NCBI GenBank assembly: GCA_017935645.1
Contig: JAGBHF010000011.1
Location: forward strand, 68,709-101,219
From: Bacteroidaceae bacterium
GTDB taxonomy: Bacteria; Bacteroidota; Bacteroidia; Bacteroidales; Barnesiellaceae_A
Reading direction: 5' to 3'
Length of the DNA stretch: 32,511 nucleotides
Shown: piece by piece, positions 31,953 through 32,511 of the stretch
Layout: the number at the start of each line of letters is the position of its first letter
Numbering within the stretch: the first letter of the stretch is position 1
Position numbers and translations under genes: made by a program
Notes under the pieces: generated by a model
Told to the model about the DNA's origin: nothing
Seen by the model: only the letters and a program-made list of their open reading frames with translations
The model's database searches: none

Positions 31953-32511
31953 CTACACCTTTATTATTTCAACCTTAACAAACAATTCGTCTTTATATTC
32001 AGGAAAGAGTTGTTTAATATGCTCGTCGAAAGTCCATTCAAAAAAATTATAATTATCAAATAACTCGGCAGCTTCGTCCTTATCAAACCATGCTTTCAAC
32101 TCAAACACGCCATTCAAGCCCGGATTAAAACTAAACCTCAATTGTTCCAGTTCTTTATTCTGACTTACATCTAATCTTTGTAACAGACTAAAGCAGATAT
32201 CTAATACTTTCAAACTTCTTTTATTACTAAGATCAAGCTCCGATAATTTTGTATAACTACAATACAAATATTCAAGCTCAGAACATGAACTTATATCAAG
32301 GTTAGTTAGAGTAGTGTCTGAACAACTCAACGTGACAAGTTTTTCATGATTGCTAAGATTGAGGGTCGTCAATAAGTTACCGGAGCAATTTATATCCACC
32401 AACTTGGTATTGTTTCTTAAATTAAGTTCGGTAATATTGTGACCTGAACAATTTAGCACTTCCAGATTTTCAAAATACTCAATACCTTTAATTGATGATA
32501 ATTCTACACCG
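31953..32511 (-). CDS. Leucine-rich-repeat protein (copy 2, 5' end missing)
   Basis: The frame is open to the right edge of the window. Its first visible residues are GVELSSIKGIEYFENLEV, the same as in copy 1, so the gene continues upstream and probably has the same lipoprotein signal. About 186 residues are visible. Compared with copy 1, about 33 of some 168 aligned residues from the first repeat onward differ. The changes cluster in repeat positions that face the solvent (for example CLDNS to CSGNL, CSHNPI to CSDTTL) and in the last 25 residues, while FNPGLNGVFELKAWFDKDEAAELF is unchanged. This resembles a diversified binding surface on a fixed scaffold. An apparent GTG start at 32459 is internal and not the real start. 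Confidence 0.85.
   Translation of the reverse strand, partial: GVELSSIKGIEYFENLEVLNCSGHNITELNLRNNTKLVDINCSGNLLTTLNLSNHEKLVTLSCSDTTLTNLDISSCSELEYLYCSYTKLSELDLSNKRSLKVLDICFSLLQRLDVSQNKELEQLRFSFNPGLNGVFELKAWFDKDEAAELFDNYNFFEWTFDEHIKQLFPEYKDELFVKVEIIKV

Larger units (their letters stand above)
31801..32511. repeat. Tandem duplication, unit 2 (runs off the window)
   Basis: This is the second copy of the unit at 30666. The offset is 1135 bases at the left end and 1138 at the right edge, because of a net 3-base difference near the LRR 3' end. The non-coding 152 bases are almost identical to unit 1, while the LRR coding part differs at many positions. The right end lies outside the window. Confidence 0.9.

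Noticed and set aside
1..32511. CRISPR arrays, insertion sequences, phage genes or antiphage islands
   Set aside because: No regular spaced repeats, transposase or integrase motifs, or typical defence domains were found. The only large repeat is the tandem LRR unit at the right end.

Overview
The window looks like a chromosomal stretch from a member of the Bacteroidota, most likely the order Bacteroidales. The evidence is the Bacteroidota-type promoter element TAnnTTTG upstream of many genes, almost no Shine-Dalgarno sequences, the long form of IspG, Bacteroidales-style lipoproteins, and an isoprenoid/fatty-acid/DNA-repair housekeeping set typical of that order. No phage, insertion sequence, integron or CRISPR array is visible. 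Apart from the right-hand end it is ordinary core genome.

Layout. 1-3203 (+): miaB (tRNA thiomethylation), an MFS exporter and an HD-domain hydrolase, packed with 1-3 base gaps. 3338-5349 (+): cvpA-like membrane gene and sufB, closed by a strong hairpin. 5431-6750 (-): metK, preceded by a probable SAM-II riboswitch about 135 bases upstream of the start codon. 7211-10277 (+): a PAP2-like membrane protein, purE and long-form ispG, closed by a bidirectional terminator. 10360-12604 (-): an Lrp/AsnC regulator, then a two-gene FKBP peptidyl-prolyl isomerase unit (one soluble, one lipoprotein). 12851-13552 (+): a class III-like sirtuin that lacks the zinc cysteines. 13621-13692 (-): tRNA-Arg(CCU). 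13745-17972 (-): prfB (release factor 2, no programmed frameshift), a long-chain acyl-CoA synthetase and a long-chain polyprenyl diphosphate synthase. 18151-24313 (+): polA and mfd. 24317-30657 (-): an MscS-family channel, ychF, rpoN and rnr (RNase R). 30666-32511: a tandem duplication of about 1.14 kb. Each unit carries the rnr promoter region, a terminator and a leucine-rich-repeat gene; the second gene runs off the window.

How the genes work together. Several units concern RNA and translation (miaB, prfB, tRNA-Arg, rnr, ychF). MetK makes the SAM that MiaB and other methyltransferases consume, and its leader probably senses SAM. SufB builds Fe-S clusters needed by MiaB and IspG. IspG supplies isoprenoid precursors that the polyprenyl synthase elongates, probably to a quinone side chain. 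PolA and Mfd form a DNA-repair pair.

The parts most worth a second look are: the SAM-II-like leader with a short open reading frame placed directly behind the aptamer; the tandem LRR lipoprotein duplication, whose non-coding part is almost identical while the coding part has diverged strongly; the orphan copy of the rnr promoter that now points at a strong hairpin; a prfB promoter sitting inside the preceding gene's terminator; and the zinc-less sirtuin. All family assignments come from reading motifs, not from database searches.
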